Positions 1 to 7,712 of a stretch of DNA of 64,000 nucleotides are shown here, in pieces. A program made the position numbers and the translations under genes. This DNA is from JANOMH01 sp031422295 (GTDB taxonomy: Bacteria; Pseudomonadota; Alphaproteobacteria; Rhodobacterales; Rhodobacteraceae). The notes beneath the pieces are model-generated. The model saw nothing but the letters and a program-made list of their open reading frames with translations, had not been told where the DNA came from and did no database searches. The DNA lies in the NCBI GenBank assembly GCA_031422295.1, contig JANOQM010000101.1, positions 54,662-118,661 of the forward strand, written 5' to 3'. Within the stretch, counting starts at the first letter, position 1; each line of letters begins with the position of its first letter.

Positions 1-146
1 AGGGTATCCGGCAGATGGTCGGCCAAAGTGTCAGCCAGCCCCAGCAAGTCGGCCCCATTAGCGCCATAGCCGTGCAGAAAAATCACAGCGGCGTTGATCT
101 GTCCGCTTTGCGGCTCAACCCGGTCAGATTGCAGGGCGCGTGTCAT
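1..146 (-). CDS. alpha/beta hydrolase, carboxylesterase/phospholipase type (partial)
   Basis: Only the first 48 codons are in the window; the gene runs off the left edge. The start ATG directly follows the TGA of the desaturase gene upstream on the same strand, so the two are translationally adjacent. The fragment contains FLHGYGANGADLLGLAD, the oxyanion-hole strand and turn (HGYGA) typical of bacterial carboxylesterases and phospholipases of the YpfH/EstB family. The catalytic Ser, Asp and His would lie in the missing part. The natural substrate cannot be told. It is the last visible gene of a five-gene minus-strand operon. Confidence 0.75.
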   Translation of the reverse strand, partial: MTRALQSDRVEPQSGQINAAVIFLHGYGANGADLLGLADTLADHLPDT

Positions 147-1061
147 TCATTCAGATCCTTTGTCGGGGGCAATGTGGCGGGCCAAATAGACCCGGCTGAA
201 CGCGATATAGCCTGGGGCAGTCACACCAAGATGTGCCTTTAACCTGTCATGCAGCGCAGGCAAATGGTGAAACGGCACCTGCGGCCAGACATGATGTTCG
301 ATATGAAAGGGCATATTCCAAGCGAGAAACCGGACCAGACCGGTGGTCAGGGTGGTGCGGCTGTTGAAAAACATATTGGTCACTTGCGGGCAATCACCAT
401 GTTCAGCCAGCAGATACAGACGCAGGAATGGCTGACCCAACACCACCGGAATGATCCATAACCACAGAATCATCTGGCTGAACGCAAGGCTGATCGTAGC
501 AGCAGCATAGACAAGGGTCATCCCCACGGCCTCGGTCCGCATTTCGGCAATTGCACCGGTCGGCAGATATCGGGCGGCTTCGCGCCCCAACGCCAATCGG
601 ATTAGCAGCCGGACATTGGCAATCCAATACGGCAAGCCTGAAATATGCCAAACCCAACCTGCAACGGACACTGGCTTGGCGGTATCCAGTTCCGGGTCCT
701 GCCCCGCCTGATTGGTCCAGCGGTGATGCGCCAGATGAAAACTGCGAAACCACCGGAATGGCAGCAGCAGGAACAGGCCGCAAACCTGCCCGATGCCCTC
801 GTTCAGCCGGGCCGAAGCAAATGGCGTCTTATGGGTGCATTCATGTTCCAGCGTGAAAAGAAACACGATCAGAACGCCTTGGACCGGCAACATCAAAAAC
901 CAAAACGGGATTTGCGCAGCAATCAGCGCCGAGACCACAGTAATCGCCCCCAGATGCCCAGCCAGATGCAACAGACCGGCCCGGTCTGACTTTGCTGTCA
1001 ACTGTGCCCGATCGGCGACCGGAACTGCGGTCAGCCACGCTTTATGGTCAGACCCGCTCAC
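147..1061 (-). CDS. fatty acid desaturase (membrane di-iron)
   Basis: Predicted 304 aa membrane desaturase that would introduce a double bond into an acyl chain using a di-iron centre and O2. The three histidine boxes are present: HECTH (about 73-77), HLAHHRWTN (about 109-117) and HIEHH (about 253-257), separated by hydrophobic segments at about 40-70 and 180-220. A longer frame begins at 1139, but I chose GTG 1061 because its GTGA overlaps the TGA of the alkA-type gene, matching the other junctions in this operon. Substrate and regiospecificity are unknown; a carotenoid or other lipid hydroxylase of the same superfamily is possible. Confidence 0.85.
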   Translation of the reverse strand: MSGSDHKAWLTAVPVADRAQLTAKSDRAGLLHLAGHLGAITVVSALIAAQIPFWFLMLPVQGVLIVFLFTLEHECTHKTPFASARLNEGIGQVCGLFLLLPFRWFRSFHLAHHRWTNQAGQDPELDTAKPVSVAGWVWHISGLPYWIANVRLLIRLALGREAARYLPTGAIAEMRTEAVGMTLVYAAATISLAFSQMILWLWIIPVVLGQPFLRLYLLAEHGDCPQVTNMFFNSRTTLTTGLVRFLAWNMPFHIEHHVWPQVPFHHLPALHDRLKAHLGVTAPGYIAFSRVYLARHIAPDKGSE

Positions 1062-1681
1062 TTGATACCGTCCCGGACTTTGACCTGTTTGTAATAGGCC
1101 CACAGCAACCGGGCCGCGACAGCCCGCCAAGGGCTCCATGCCTCGGCCATTTGACGCAGGGCGCGGTCTTTCGGACGTTCAGGCAGATCAAACACCATCC
1201 GGACGGCCTCTTGCAGGGCCAGATCGCCCGAGGGGAAAATATCGGCGCGGCCCAGACTGAACATGGCGTATATTTCGGCGGTCCAGATGCCAATTCCGGG
1301 AACTTTGACCAATGTCTCGATCACTTGGGCCGTGGGGGCATGGCGCAGGGCCACGTAATCAATGCCTGCGGCGGCCAATTCATAGGCATAGGTGATTTTC
1401 TGACGACTTAAGCCACAGGTGCGTAAATCGGCCTCCGACGCAGCCTTGATCGCATCGGGTGTCACCATCCCCGCCACCTCCATCCGGCCCCAGATCGCGC
1501 GGGCACTGGCGACGCTGACTTGCTGGCCGATAATCGCATTCAGCAACCGGTCGAACCCTTCGGCCTCGCGGCGCAGGGGCAAGGGGCTGATCTGGGGCAG
1601 GACGGCGGCAAAGCGCGGCTCATTTGCGGCCAGCCAAGCCGCACCTTCGGCCACACATTCGGGCGTTTGAATGATCCGCAT
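1058..1681 (-). CDS. DNA-3-methyladenine glycosylase II (AlkA-type, HhH-GPD)
   Basis: 207 aa enzyme that would excise alkylated purines in base excision repair. The helix-hairpin-helix is visible as KVPGIGIWTAE (about 126-136), followed by IFPSGD, whose Asp (about 153) fits the catalytic aspartate of the HhH-GPD superfamily. It is shorter than E. coli AlkA (282 aa) because the N-terminal beta domain is missing, which is common in alphaproteobacterial homologues. A longer frame starts at 1699, but the ATG at 1681 overlaps the cobK stop as TAATG and is preferred. Repair function inside a cobalamin operon looks like co-transcription rather than pathway linkage. Confidence 0.85.
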   Translation of the reverse strand: MRIIQTPECVAEGAAWLAANEPRFAAVLPQISPLPLRREAEGFDRLLNAIIGQQVSVASARAIWGRMEVAGMVTPDAIKAASEADLRTCGLSRQKITYAYELAAAGIDYVALRHAPTAQVIETLVKVPGIGIWTAEIYAMFSLGRADIFPSGDLALQEAVRMVFDLPERPKDRALRQMAEAWSPWRAVAARLLWAYYKQVKVRDGIK

Positions 1682-2409
1682 TACAGCGCCCTGACCCAAT
1701 CCAGTGCCTGTTGCACCGTGGATACGCGGGGAGCATCCGGCATTGGCGGGCGGCGCAGCAACAGCACCGGAATGCCCAAATTCCGGGCGGCGGTCAGTTT
1801 TGTCCGGCTTTCGGCTCCACCCGCATTCTTGACGATCAACCAGTCAACACCCAAGGCAGCAAATAGCTGCGCTTCGCGTTCCACGGAAAACGGCGGGCGG
1901 CTGATGATAAATTCGCCCCCCTCAAACGGAAACGGGGCGCGGGGTGGGTCAATCTGGCGGCACAAAACGCGGCGTCCTTCCAGATTGGCAAATCGGGGCA
2001 ATGTCTGGCTCCCGGTTGCCAGAAAAACCGTCAAGCCGATGCGGATCAGGGGTGCAGCTTCGGCTTCATGTGCGATTTCAGTCCAGTTATCGCCCGGCTC
2101 GGGCAACCAACCCGGGCGCAACAGATGTAGGTAAGGGAGCGAGATATTGGCACAAACCCGCGCCGTGCGTTCGGTGATGACACTGGCAAATGGATGCGTT
2201 GCATCCAGCACAGCGGTAATCCCGGCCTCAGCCAGATAGGCGCGAAACCCAGCCTCGCCACCAAAACCGCCAATCCGCGTCGGCAAAGGCAGCGGTTCCG
2301 GGCTGCGCGTTGCCCCGGCCAATGAGGCCACGGCACGGGTGCCACTATCCACCAGCCCCCAGGCCATGCGTTTCGCCTCGGCAGTTCCCGCCAACAACAA
2401 CAGGGTCAT
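1681..2409 (-). CDS. cobK: precorrin-6A reductase
   Basis: 242 aa NADPH-dependent reductase of the corrin ring precursor precorrin-6A (or its cobalt form). The N-terminus MTLLLLAGTAEAKRMA is the family's nucleotide-binding start (LxGTxEA), and DATHPFA at about 70 is another family motif. It overlaps cbiD upstream by ATGA and the glycosylase gene downstream by TAATG. The partner enzymes cbiD, cobA and cobB are adjacent, which supports the assignment. Confidence 0.9.
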   Translation of the reverse strand: MTLLLLAGTAEAKRMAWGLVDSGTRAVASLAGATRSPEPLPLPTRIGGFGGEAGFRAYLAEAGITAVLDATHPFASVITERTARVCANISLPYLHLLRPGWLPEPGDNWTEIAHEAEAAPLIRIGLTVFLATGSQTLPRFANLEGRRVLCRQIDPPRAPFPFEGGEFIISRPPFSVEREAQLFAALGVDWLIVKNAGGAESRTKLTAARNLGIPVLLLRRPPMPDAPRVSTVQQALDWVRAL

Positions 2410-3452
2410 GACCCCACCCGCGACAGGATCGCACCGGCGCGGTCAATGATCACAACATCAACCCGCGTGGTGCCGCGCAATTCCCCGGTCAATCGCTGCA
2501 ATGCCGCACCTGCAACCCAATCAGCAAGGGGTTTGCCAGCAGTTTCATAGGCTTGTAATGCGGTATTCATGTCGTTCAGTCGTGCGTCGCCGACGGCAAT
2601 TGCCAAAGCCGCAAAATCCACTTGTGACCGGCCTGAATGCAAATCCATCGCCCCTTGGGCCAGCTTGACCATCTTGCCAATCCCGCCACCAACGGTCAGC
2701 CGCGCAACCGGGTGACGACGCAGATATTTCACCATTCCACCAACAAAATCGCCCATGTCCAGCATGGCATGATCGGGAAGGCCATACAGGCCCTGCACCA
2801 CCTTTTCGCTGGTGGCCCCGGTGGTGCCCGCCACATGGGTCTGCCCACCGGCGCGGGCCACATCAATACCCCGGTGGATCGATGCGATCCAGGCTGCACA
2901 ACTGAATGGGCGGACGACGCCTGTGGTGCCCAATATCGACAAACCGCCTTCGATCCCAAGGCGGGGATTCCATGTTTTCAAGGCTATCTCTGCGCCACCG
3001 GGAATGCTGATGGTCAGGGTCACATCCGCTGATTGTTGATATTGCGCAGCCATTTCCACCACAACCGCCGTCATCATCGCACGGGGCACCGGGTTAACCG
3101 CCGGTTCGCCCACAGCGATCGGCAGTCCGGGGCGCGTCACCATGCCAACACCTTCGCCCGCAACAAACTGCACCCCGCCGGAACCGGCAGCAACGCGCAC
3201 TACAATCAGCGCGCCATGTGTCACGTCAGGATCGTCGCCAGCGTCCTTGGTTATGCCCACCTCGGCCCAACCATCACCCGACGCAGTATGCGCCAAGGCA
3301 AACACCGGTATTTCGCCACGCGGCAACGTGATCTGCACATCGGTCGGAAATACACCGCTCCACAGCCGGATCAGGGCCGCCTTGGTGGCCGCTGTAGCAC
3401 AGGCCCCGGTGGTCCAGCCGCGACGCAGTTCTGTGGTGGGTTTGCGTGTCAT
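2406..3452 (-). CDS. cbiD: cobalt-precorrin-5B C1-methyltransferase
   Basis: 348 aa. CbiD-family enzymes methylate C1 of the ring-contracted corrin intermediate. The signature RRGWTTGACATAATKAA lies at the N-terminus and GGGIGKMVKLAQG in the C-terminal half. The frame extends to 3488, but ATG 3452 gives the conserved MTRKPTTELRRGWTTG start and sits just after a promoter-like sequence, so I use it. CbiD is classically the anaerobic-route counterpart of CobF; its pairing with CobK and CobB here suggests a hybrid route. It is the first gene of the operon. Confidence 0.9.
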   Translation of the reverse strand: MTRKPTTELRRGWTTGACATAATKAALIRLWSGVFPTDVQITLPRGEIPVFALAHTASGDGWAEVGITKDAGDDPDVTHGALIVVRVAAGSGGVQFVAGEGVGMVTRPGLPIAVGEPAVNPVPRAMMTAVVVEMAAQYQQSADVTLTISIPGGAEIALKTWNPRLGIEGGLSILGTTGVVRPFSCAAWIASIHRGIDVARAGGQTHVAGTTGATSEKVVQGLYGLPDHAMLDMGDFVGGMVKYLRRHPVARLTVGGGIGKMVKLAQGAMDLHSGRSQVDFAALAIAVGDARLNDMNTALQAYETAGKPLADWVAGAALQRLTGELRGTTRVDVVIIDRAGAILSRVGS

Positions 3453-3459
3453 CTGTGCG

Positions 3460-3488
3460 ACTATAGAACCGGCGCAAGATGACGCCAA
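3460..3488 (-). promoter_or_regulatory. promoter of the cbiD operon, probably leaderless
   Basis: On the minus strand TTGGCG (3488-3483), a 17-nt spacer and TATAGT (3465-3460) form a good sigma-70 promoter. The -10 box ends only 7 nt before the cbiD ATG at 3452, so transcription should begin at or beside the start codon. The -35 is 4/6 to consensus. Inferred from sequence only. Confidence 0.5.
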
Positions 3489-3548
3489 TCCGCAATCATC
3501 GGTCGCAAGTCCCCTTTCGTTGCGGCAGCTTGGCGGTCATAAGGTATT

Positions 3549-4400
3549 ATGACTGATTCATTTGCCCTACCGCCATCAAACTGGCCTGTGCTGCAACCAG
3601 GTTGGGTCTGGCTGTGTGGCGCCGGACCCGGCGATCCGGGGTTGCTGACTCTGCATGCTTTGAACGCACTTCGGCAAGCTGATGTCGTCGTTTACGATGC
3701 CTTGGTCGAGGGTAGGATTCTGGACTGGGCCCCTCAGGCCGAACATATTTACGCCGGCAAACGCGGCGGAAAACCCTCGGCCAAACAGCGCGATATATCC
3801 CTGCATCTGGTCGAACTGGCCCGTGCCGGTCGGCGGGTATTGCGGTTGAAAGGCGGTGATCCGTTTGTCTTTGGACGTGGCGGGGAAGAGGCGCAAACCC
3901 TGGTCCAGCATGGCATCCCGATCCGGGTCATTCCCGGAATTTCGGCAGGCATCGGCGGGCTGGCCTATGCGGGCATCCCTGTAACCCACCGCGACGTCAA
4001 TCAATCGGTGACATTTGTCACCGGCCATGACCAGTCCGGCAACACCCCGATGTCGCTGAATTGGGACGCGATTTCAAAGGGATCACAGGTGATCGTGATC
4101 TATATGGGGATTAAGCATATCGCACAGATCGCGGTGGCCCTGATCGATGCGGGTCGGTCGGTTGATGAACCAGTGGCTGTGGTGACGACGGCCACCACTG
4201 AAACACAGCAAGTGCTGGAAACCACACTGGGGACCATCGTGGCCGATATCGCCTTAGCCGCCGTCGAGCCGCCGGCAATTATCTGCGTTGGCCGGTCAGT
4301 CCTGATGCGGCAAGTATTGGATTGGCAAGGCATGGCCGCTGGCCACCCCCCGCGCAATCTGGACCCATTGGGGCGTGGCCAAGCAGCCGAAATTGCCTGA
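3549..4400 (+). CDS. cobA: uroporphyrinogen-III C-methyltransferase (SUMT)
   Basis: 283 aa. It would use two S-adenosylmethionine to methylate uroporphyrinogen III to precorrin-2, the branch point to cobalamin and sirohaem. Diagnostic motifs are VWLCGAGPGDPGLLT (about 20-34), VVYDALV, AGKRGGKPS and RLKGGDPFVFGRGGEE. There is no CysG-type dehydrogenase/ferrochelatase domain, so this is the stand-alone methyltransferase. An AAGG stands 6 nt before the ATG. It diverges from cbiD and overlaps cobB by 26 nt. Confidence 0.93.
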   Translation: MTDSFALPPSNWPVLQPGWVWLCGAGPGDPGLLTLHALNALRQADVVVYDALVEGRILDWAPQAEHIYAGKRGGKPSAKQRDISLHLVELARAGRRVLRLKGGDPFVFGRGGEEAQTLVQHGIPIRVIPGISAGIGGLAYAGIPVTHRDVNQSVTFVTGHDQSGNTPMSLNWDAISKGSQVIVIYMGIKHIAQIAVALIDAGRSVDEPVAVVTTATTETQQVLETTLGTIVADIALAAVEPPAIICVGRSVLMRQVLDWQGMAAGHPPRNLDPLGRGQAAEIA

Positions 4401-5673
4401 CCTTGGCGGCCTGATGATTGCGGCCCCTGCATCGGGCAGCGGCAAAACCACCGTAACACTGGGTCTGTTGCGGGCCTTGCGGGACCGTGGCGTTGCGGTG
4501 CGGTCCGCCAAATCGGGACCAGATTACATTGACCCGCAATTCCACGCGGCAGCAACCGGAACGGAATGTGTCAATCTGGACGCTTGGGCGATGGGGCCGG
4601 ACCGTATTCGAACGCTGGCCGCAGGACCGGGGCTGCTGATTGTCGAAGGGGCAATGGGCCTGTTTGACGGGGCACCTCCGGACGCCAAGGGCTCCAGCGC
4701 CGATCTGGCCCGGTTACTGGGGTTGCCTGTTGTGCTTGTCATTGACTGCTCAAAGATGGCCCAATCTGTAGCCGCGATTGCCATGGGATTCGCGCAATAT
4801 GACAAAGGCTTGCGCGTCGAAGCTGTAATTTTGAACAATGTCGGATCAGTCCGCCACGAGGCAATGCTGCGGCACGCACTCGCCAGCACCGGGCTTCGGG
4901 TTCTGGGGGCATTGCACAGACAACCCGATCTGGCCCATCCGTCCCGTCATCTGGGTCTGGTGCAAGCCGATGAGCGCCCGGATCTTGATAAATTCCTGTC
5001 CCGCGCAGGCAATCTGGCGGCCAGTTCTTTAGATCTTGATGCGTTGGTAGCACTGGCCGCAACGGCCACGCTATTTCGAGGGGTGTTAACCAAACCCTCA
5101 GCCCCGGCACAAACCATCGCCGTCGCCCGCGATACCGCCTTTGCCTTTGCCTATCCGCATCTTTTGTCTGACTGGCGGCAGGCCGGCGCCGACATCCAGT
5201 TCTTTTCGCCACTGGCCGATGATCCGGTGCCACCTTGCGACCTAATCTTTCTGCCGGGTGGCTATCCAGAACTGCATGCAGGCCGAATTGCCACCGCGTC
5301 ACGGTTCATGCAAAGCCTAAGGAACAGCGCGCAACATACTTTGATATATGGAGAATGCGGCGGATACATGGTTCTGGGACAAGGCCTGATTGACGCAGAT
5401 GGCCAACGCCACGCGATGGCAGGACTTTTAGATCTGGAAACATCATTCGCCAGCCGAAAGCTGCACTTGGGTTACCGGCGGGTCACCGCCAAGTCGGGTC
5501 CGTTCAAAGGCAACTGGATGGGGCATGAATTTCATTATGCCAGCACGGTCCGCGCCACTGGAATATCTCTGTTTACCACCACCGATCCCGAAGGCCAAAC
5601 CCTGCCGCCAATGGGCCTGCACCAAGGCTTTGTATCGGGGTCATTCGCGCATTTGATCGACCGCACAGCTTAG
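4375..5673 (+). CDS. cobB: (hydrogeno)cobyrinic acid a,c-diamide synthase
   Basis: 432 aa, starting with GTG inside the cobA end. It amidates the a and c side chains using glutamine and ATP. The N-terminal domain has the P-loop-like APASGSGKTTVTLGLL (about 16-31) and SAKSGPDYIDP. The C-terminal glutaminase domain has YGECGGYMVLGQGL with the nucleophilic Cys, and GHEFHYAST with the partner His. Translational coupling to cobA is likely given the 26-nt overlap. Confidence 0.92.
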   Translation: MAKQPKLPDLGGLMIAAPASGSGKTTVTLGLLRALRDRGVAVRSAKSGPDYIDPQFHAAATGTECVNLDAWAMGPDRIRTLAAGPGLLIVEGAMGLFDGAPPDAKGSSADLARLLGLPVVLVIDCSKMAQSVAAIAMGFAQYDKGLRVEAVILNNVGSVRHEAMLRHALASTGLRVLGALHRQPDLAHPSRHLGLVQADERPDLDKFLSRAGNLAASSLDLDALVALAATATLFRGVLTKPSAPAQTIAVARDTAFAFAYPHLLSDWRQAGADIQFFSPLADDPVPPCDLIFLPGGYPELHAGRIATASRFMQSLRNSAQHTLIYGECGGYMVLGQGLIDADGQRHAMAGLLDLETSFASRKLHLGYRRVTAKSGPFKGNWMGHEFHYASTVRATGISLFTTTDPEGQTLPPMGLHQGFVSGSFAHLIDRTA

Positions 5674-5722
5674 GGTTCAGCGTCCCTTGCCTTGGCTGGA
5701 CCCGCAGTCTACCCATCGCTGC

Positions 5723-6979
5723 ATGGACCAGACAACCGCCCTCCCCGACGATACGCGCGCCAGACGCAACGTGGCGGTGCTTGTGGCCGCTCAGGCAATT
5801 CTGGGCAGCCAGATCACCATGATCTTCGTGATCGGCGGCCTCGCGGGCGATATGCTGACCCGCCAAAACGGAATCAGCCATTGCCTGAGCACGCTGCCAA
5901 TCTCGATGATCGTGTTTGGGTCGATGACCACCGCGCCCTGGCTGTCGCAGATCATGCAAACCCATGGGCGCAAGACCGGGTTTTTCATCGGGTCGATTGG
6001 CGGCCTGATTGGATCTGGCATCGCCGCCTATGCGGTATCCACCGGTAATTTCTGGCTGTTCCTGTTCGGCAGTTTCCTGACCGGCACCTATATGTCAGCG
6101 CAGGGTTTCTACAGGTTCGCGGCCACGGACACGGCCTCTGACAGTTACCGGCCCAAGGCGATTTCCTATGTCATGGCCGGCGGGCTGATCTCGGCGATAA
6201 CCGGCCCGCAACTGGTCGGGCTGACCGATGGGCTGACCGCCGTGCCGTTTGTTGGCACATATGCGGTTGGAATGGCGATCAACGCAGTGGGCATGCTGCT
6301 GTTTTTCCTGCTGGATTTGCCAAAACCCGCCGCCCCGGTTGCTGGCGGCCCCGCCCCGCGCAATTGGGTGCAATTGTTAAAATCTCCAGTAATCGGGGTT
6401 GCCGTGATTTGCGGCATGGTCAGCTATGCGCTGATGAACTTGGTCATGACCTCAACGCCGTTGGCTGTTGTTGGCTGTGGATTTGCCAAATCTGACGCGG
6501 CCAATATCGTGTCGGCGCATGTGCTGGCAATGTTCGCGCCGTCATTCTTTACCGGTCATCTGGTGGCACGGTTTGGGGCAGAACGGATTGTCGGGATCGG
6601 GCTGGCGATCCTTGGTCTGGCGGGTGTTGCGGCCCTTGCAGGCGTCCAGCTCAGCGCTGAAACGCCGGAATTATGGAGCTTTTATCTGGGCCTAGTCCTG
6701 TTGGGGATCGGCTGGAACTTTGGCTTTATCGGCGCTACCACCATGTTGACCCGCGCCTACGCACCGCATGAACGCGGCCGCGTGCAGGGCATGAATGATG
6801 CCATAGTGTTCGGCTGTGTCACTGTGGCCAGCGTTGCTTCGGGCGGGTTGATGAATTGTTCGGGCGGCGATGTGGTGCAGGGCTGGACGGCGGTCAATCT
6901 GGCGATGGTGCCGTTTCTGGCGCTGGCCGGGGGGGCGTTGCTGTGGCTCACCCGTCGCGGGCTTACCATCGCCCGGTAA
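5723..6979 (+). CDS. major facilitator superfamily transporter
   Basis: 418 aa integral membrane protein with about 12 hydrophobic segments. The first half includes FVIGGLAGDML and the loop HGRKTGFFIGSIGG, a form of the MFS loop 2-3 motif; YAPHERGRVQGMNDA is in the second half. A frame-extended start at 5687 exists, but ATG 5723 (MDQTTALPDD) is preferred. The substrate cannot be inferred. The 3' end overlaps the convergent phytoene-synthase-like gene by 17 nt, leaving no room for a separate terminator. Confidence 0.85.
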   Translation: MDQTTALPDDTRARRNVAVLVAAQAILGSQITMIFVIGGLAGDMLTRQNGISHCLSTLPISMIVFGSMTTAPWLSQIMQTHGRKTGFFIGSIGGLIGSGIAAYAVSTGNFWLFLFGSFLTGTYMSAQGFYRFAATDTASDSYRPKAISYVMAGGLISAITGPQLVGLTDGLTAVPFVGTYAVGMAINAVGMLLFFLLDLPKPAAPVAGGPAPRNWVQLLKSPVIGVAVICGMVSYALMNLVMTSTPLAVVGCGFAKSDAANIVSAHVLAMFAPSFFTGHLVARFGAERIVGIGLAILGLAGVAALAGVQLSAETPELWSFYLGLVLLGIGWNFGFIGATTMLTRAYAPHERGRVQGMNDAIVFGCVTVASVASGGLMNCSGGDVVQGWTAVNLAMVPFLALAGGALLWLTRRGLTIAR

Positions 6980-7712
6980 AAGCGCGCCACATCAGGCTGG
7001 CGCGGCGCTGAAATTCGGACGTGCCCAGCGACCCCGCCGCAACCCGGGATGGGTCGGCCAGAACCTGTGACAACAGCGCCTTGGTGCGCCAGGCCGTCCG
7101 CAACACCGGAACCGCAGGCCCGAAATCCACTCCCCGCGCCGCCGCCAACAGGCCCAGCCCCCGTTGCGCCAACCCGCGCAATACCACATCCGAATCATCC
7201 ACCAACGGGACCCGCCCCCGCGCCGCCAGTTCGGGTGCCGCCGTCAGCCAGCTTGCAATCCCGTGGGCCACGCCAATCCCCCGGATCAGGGCCTCTGGCC
7301 CCGCAGCTCCACAGGCCAGCCACATCAACCCGCCGCTGGTATCCTCGATATGCGCCATGAAGGCCGCATCATCGGCAAAAGGCTCGTCATAAATATCCCA
7401 CTGCCGCGCCGCGATCAGCGCCTTGAACGGGGCGAGCGGCAACCCCTGCATCACCTCCGCCAAAGGCCCCACGACCTCGTGCTTGCGCGGGGGCTTACCT
7501 GCTGCAATCTCTTCGATCGCATCCTGCCACCATTGCAGCCGCATCTGCGCAATCAGCGGCTCGGAGGTCACCCACGGGGCACGGGCCACTTCGGCATTGA
7601 ATGCCGCCAGCGGAAACAGCTTCATCCGGACCGCCACGGGGGCGGCCATGATGGCCAGAAACCTGTCCGGATCAGCCCGCTGAACAATCGCCGCACAAGC
7701 CGCCACTGTCAT
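6963..7712 (-). CDS. squalene/phytoene synthase family protein, NDUFAF6-like
   Basis: 249 aa all-helical protein of the trans-isoprenyl diphosphate synthase fold. The segment AAFNAEVA followed by IAQMRLQWWQDAIEEI (about 30-60) resembles the mitochondrial complex I assembly factor NDUFAF6 more than true phytoene synthases, and I see no DxxxD substrate-binding motifs. A role in respiratory complex assembly is therefore more likely than carotenoid synthesis, but this is inference. The ATG at 7712 overlaps the cimA stop by ATGA; an upstream frame from 7817 lies inside cimA. Confidence 0.75.
   Translation of the reverse strand: MTVAACAAIVQRADPDRFLAIMAAPVAVRMKLFPLAAFNAEVARAPWVTSEPLIAQMRLQWWQDAIEEIAAGKPPRKHEVVGPLAEVMQGLPLAPFKALIAARQWDIYDEPFADDAAFMAHIEDTSGGLMWLACGAAGPEALIRGIGVAHGIASWLTAAPELAARGRVPLVDDSDVVLRGLAQRGLGLLAAARGVDFGPAVPVLRTAWRTKALLSQVLADPSRVAAGSLGTSEFQRRASLMWRAFTGRW

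Noticed and set aside
1062..1139. Longer N-terminus of the desaturase
   Set aside because: It would overlap the glycosylase gene by 78 nt; GTG 1061 with GTGA overlap is consistent with neighbouring junctions.
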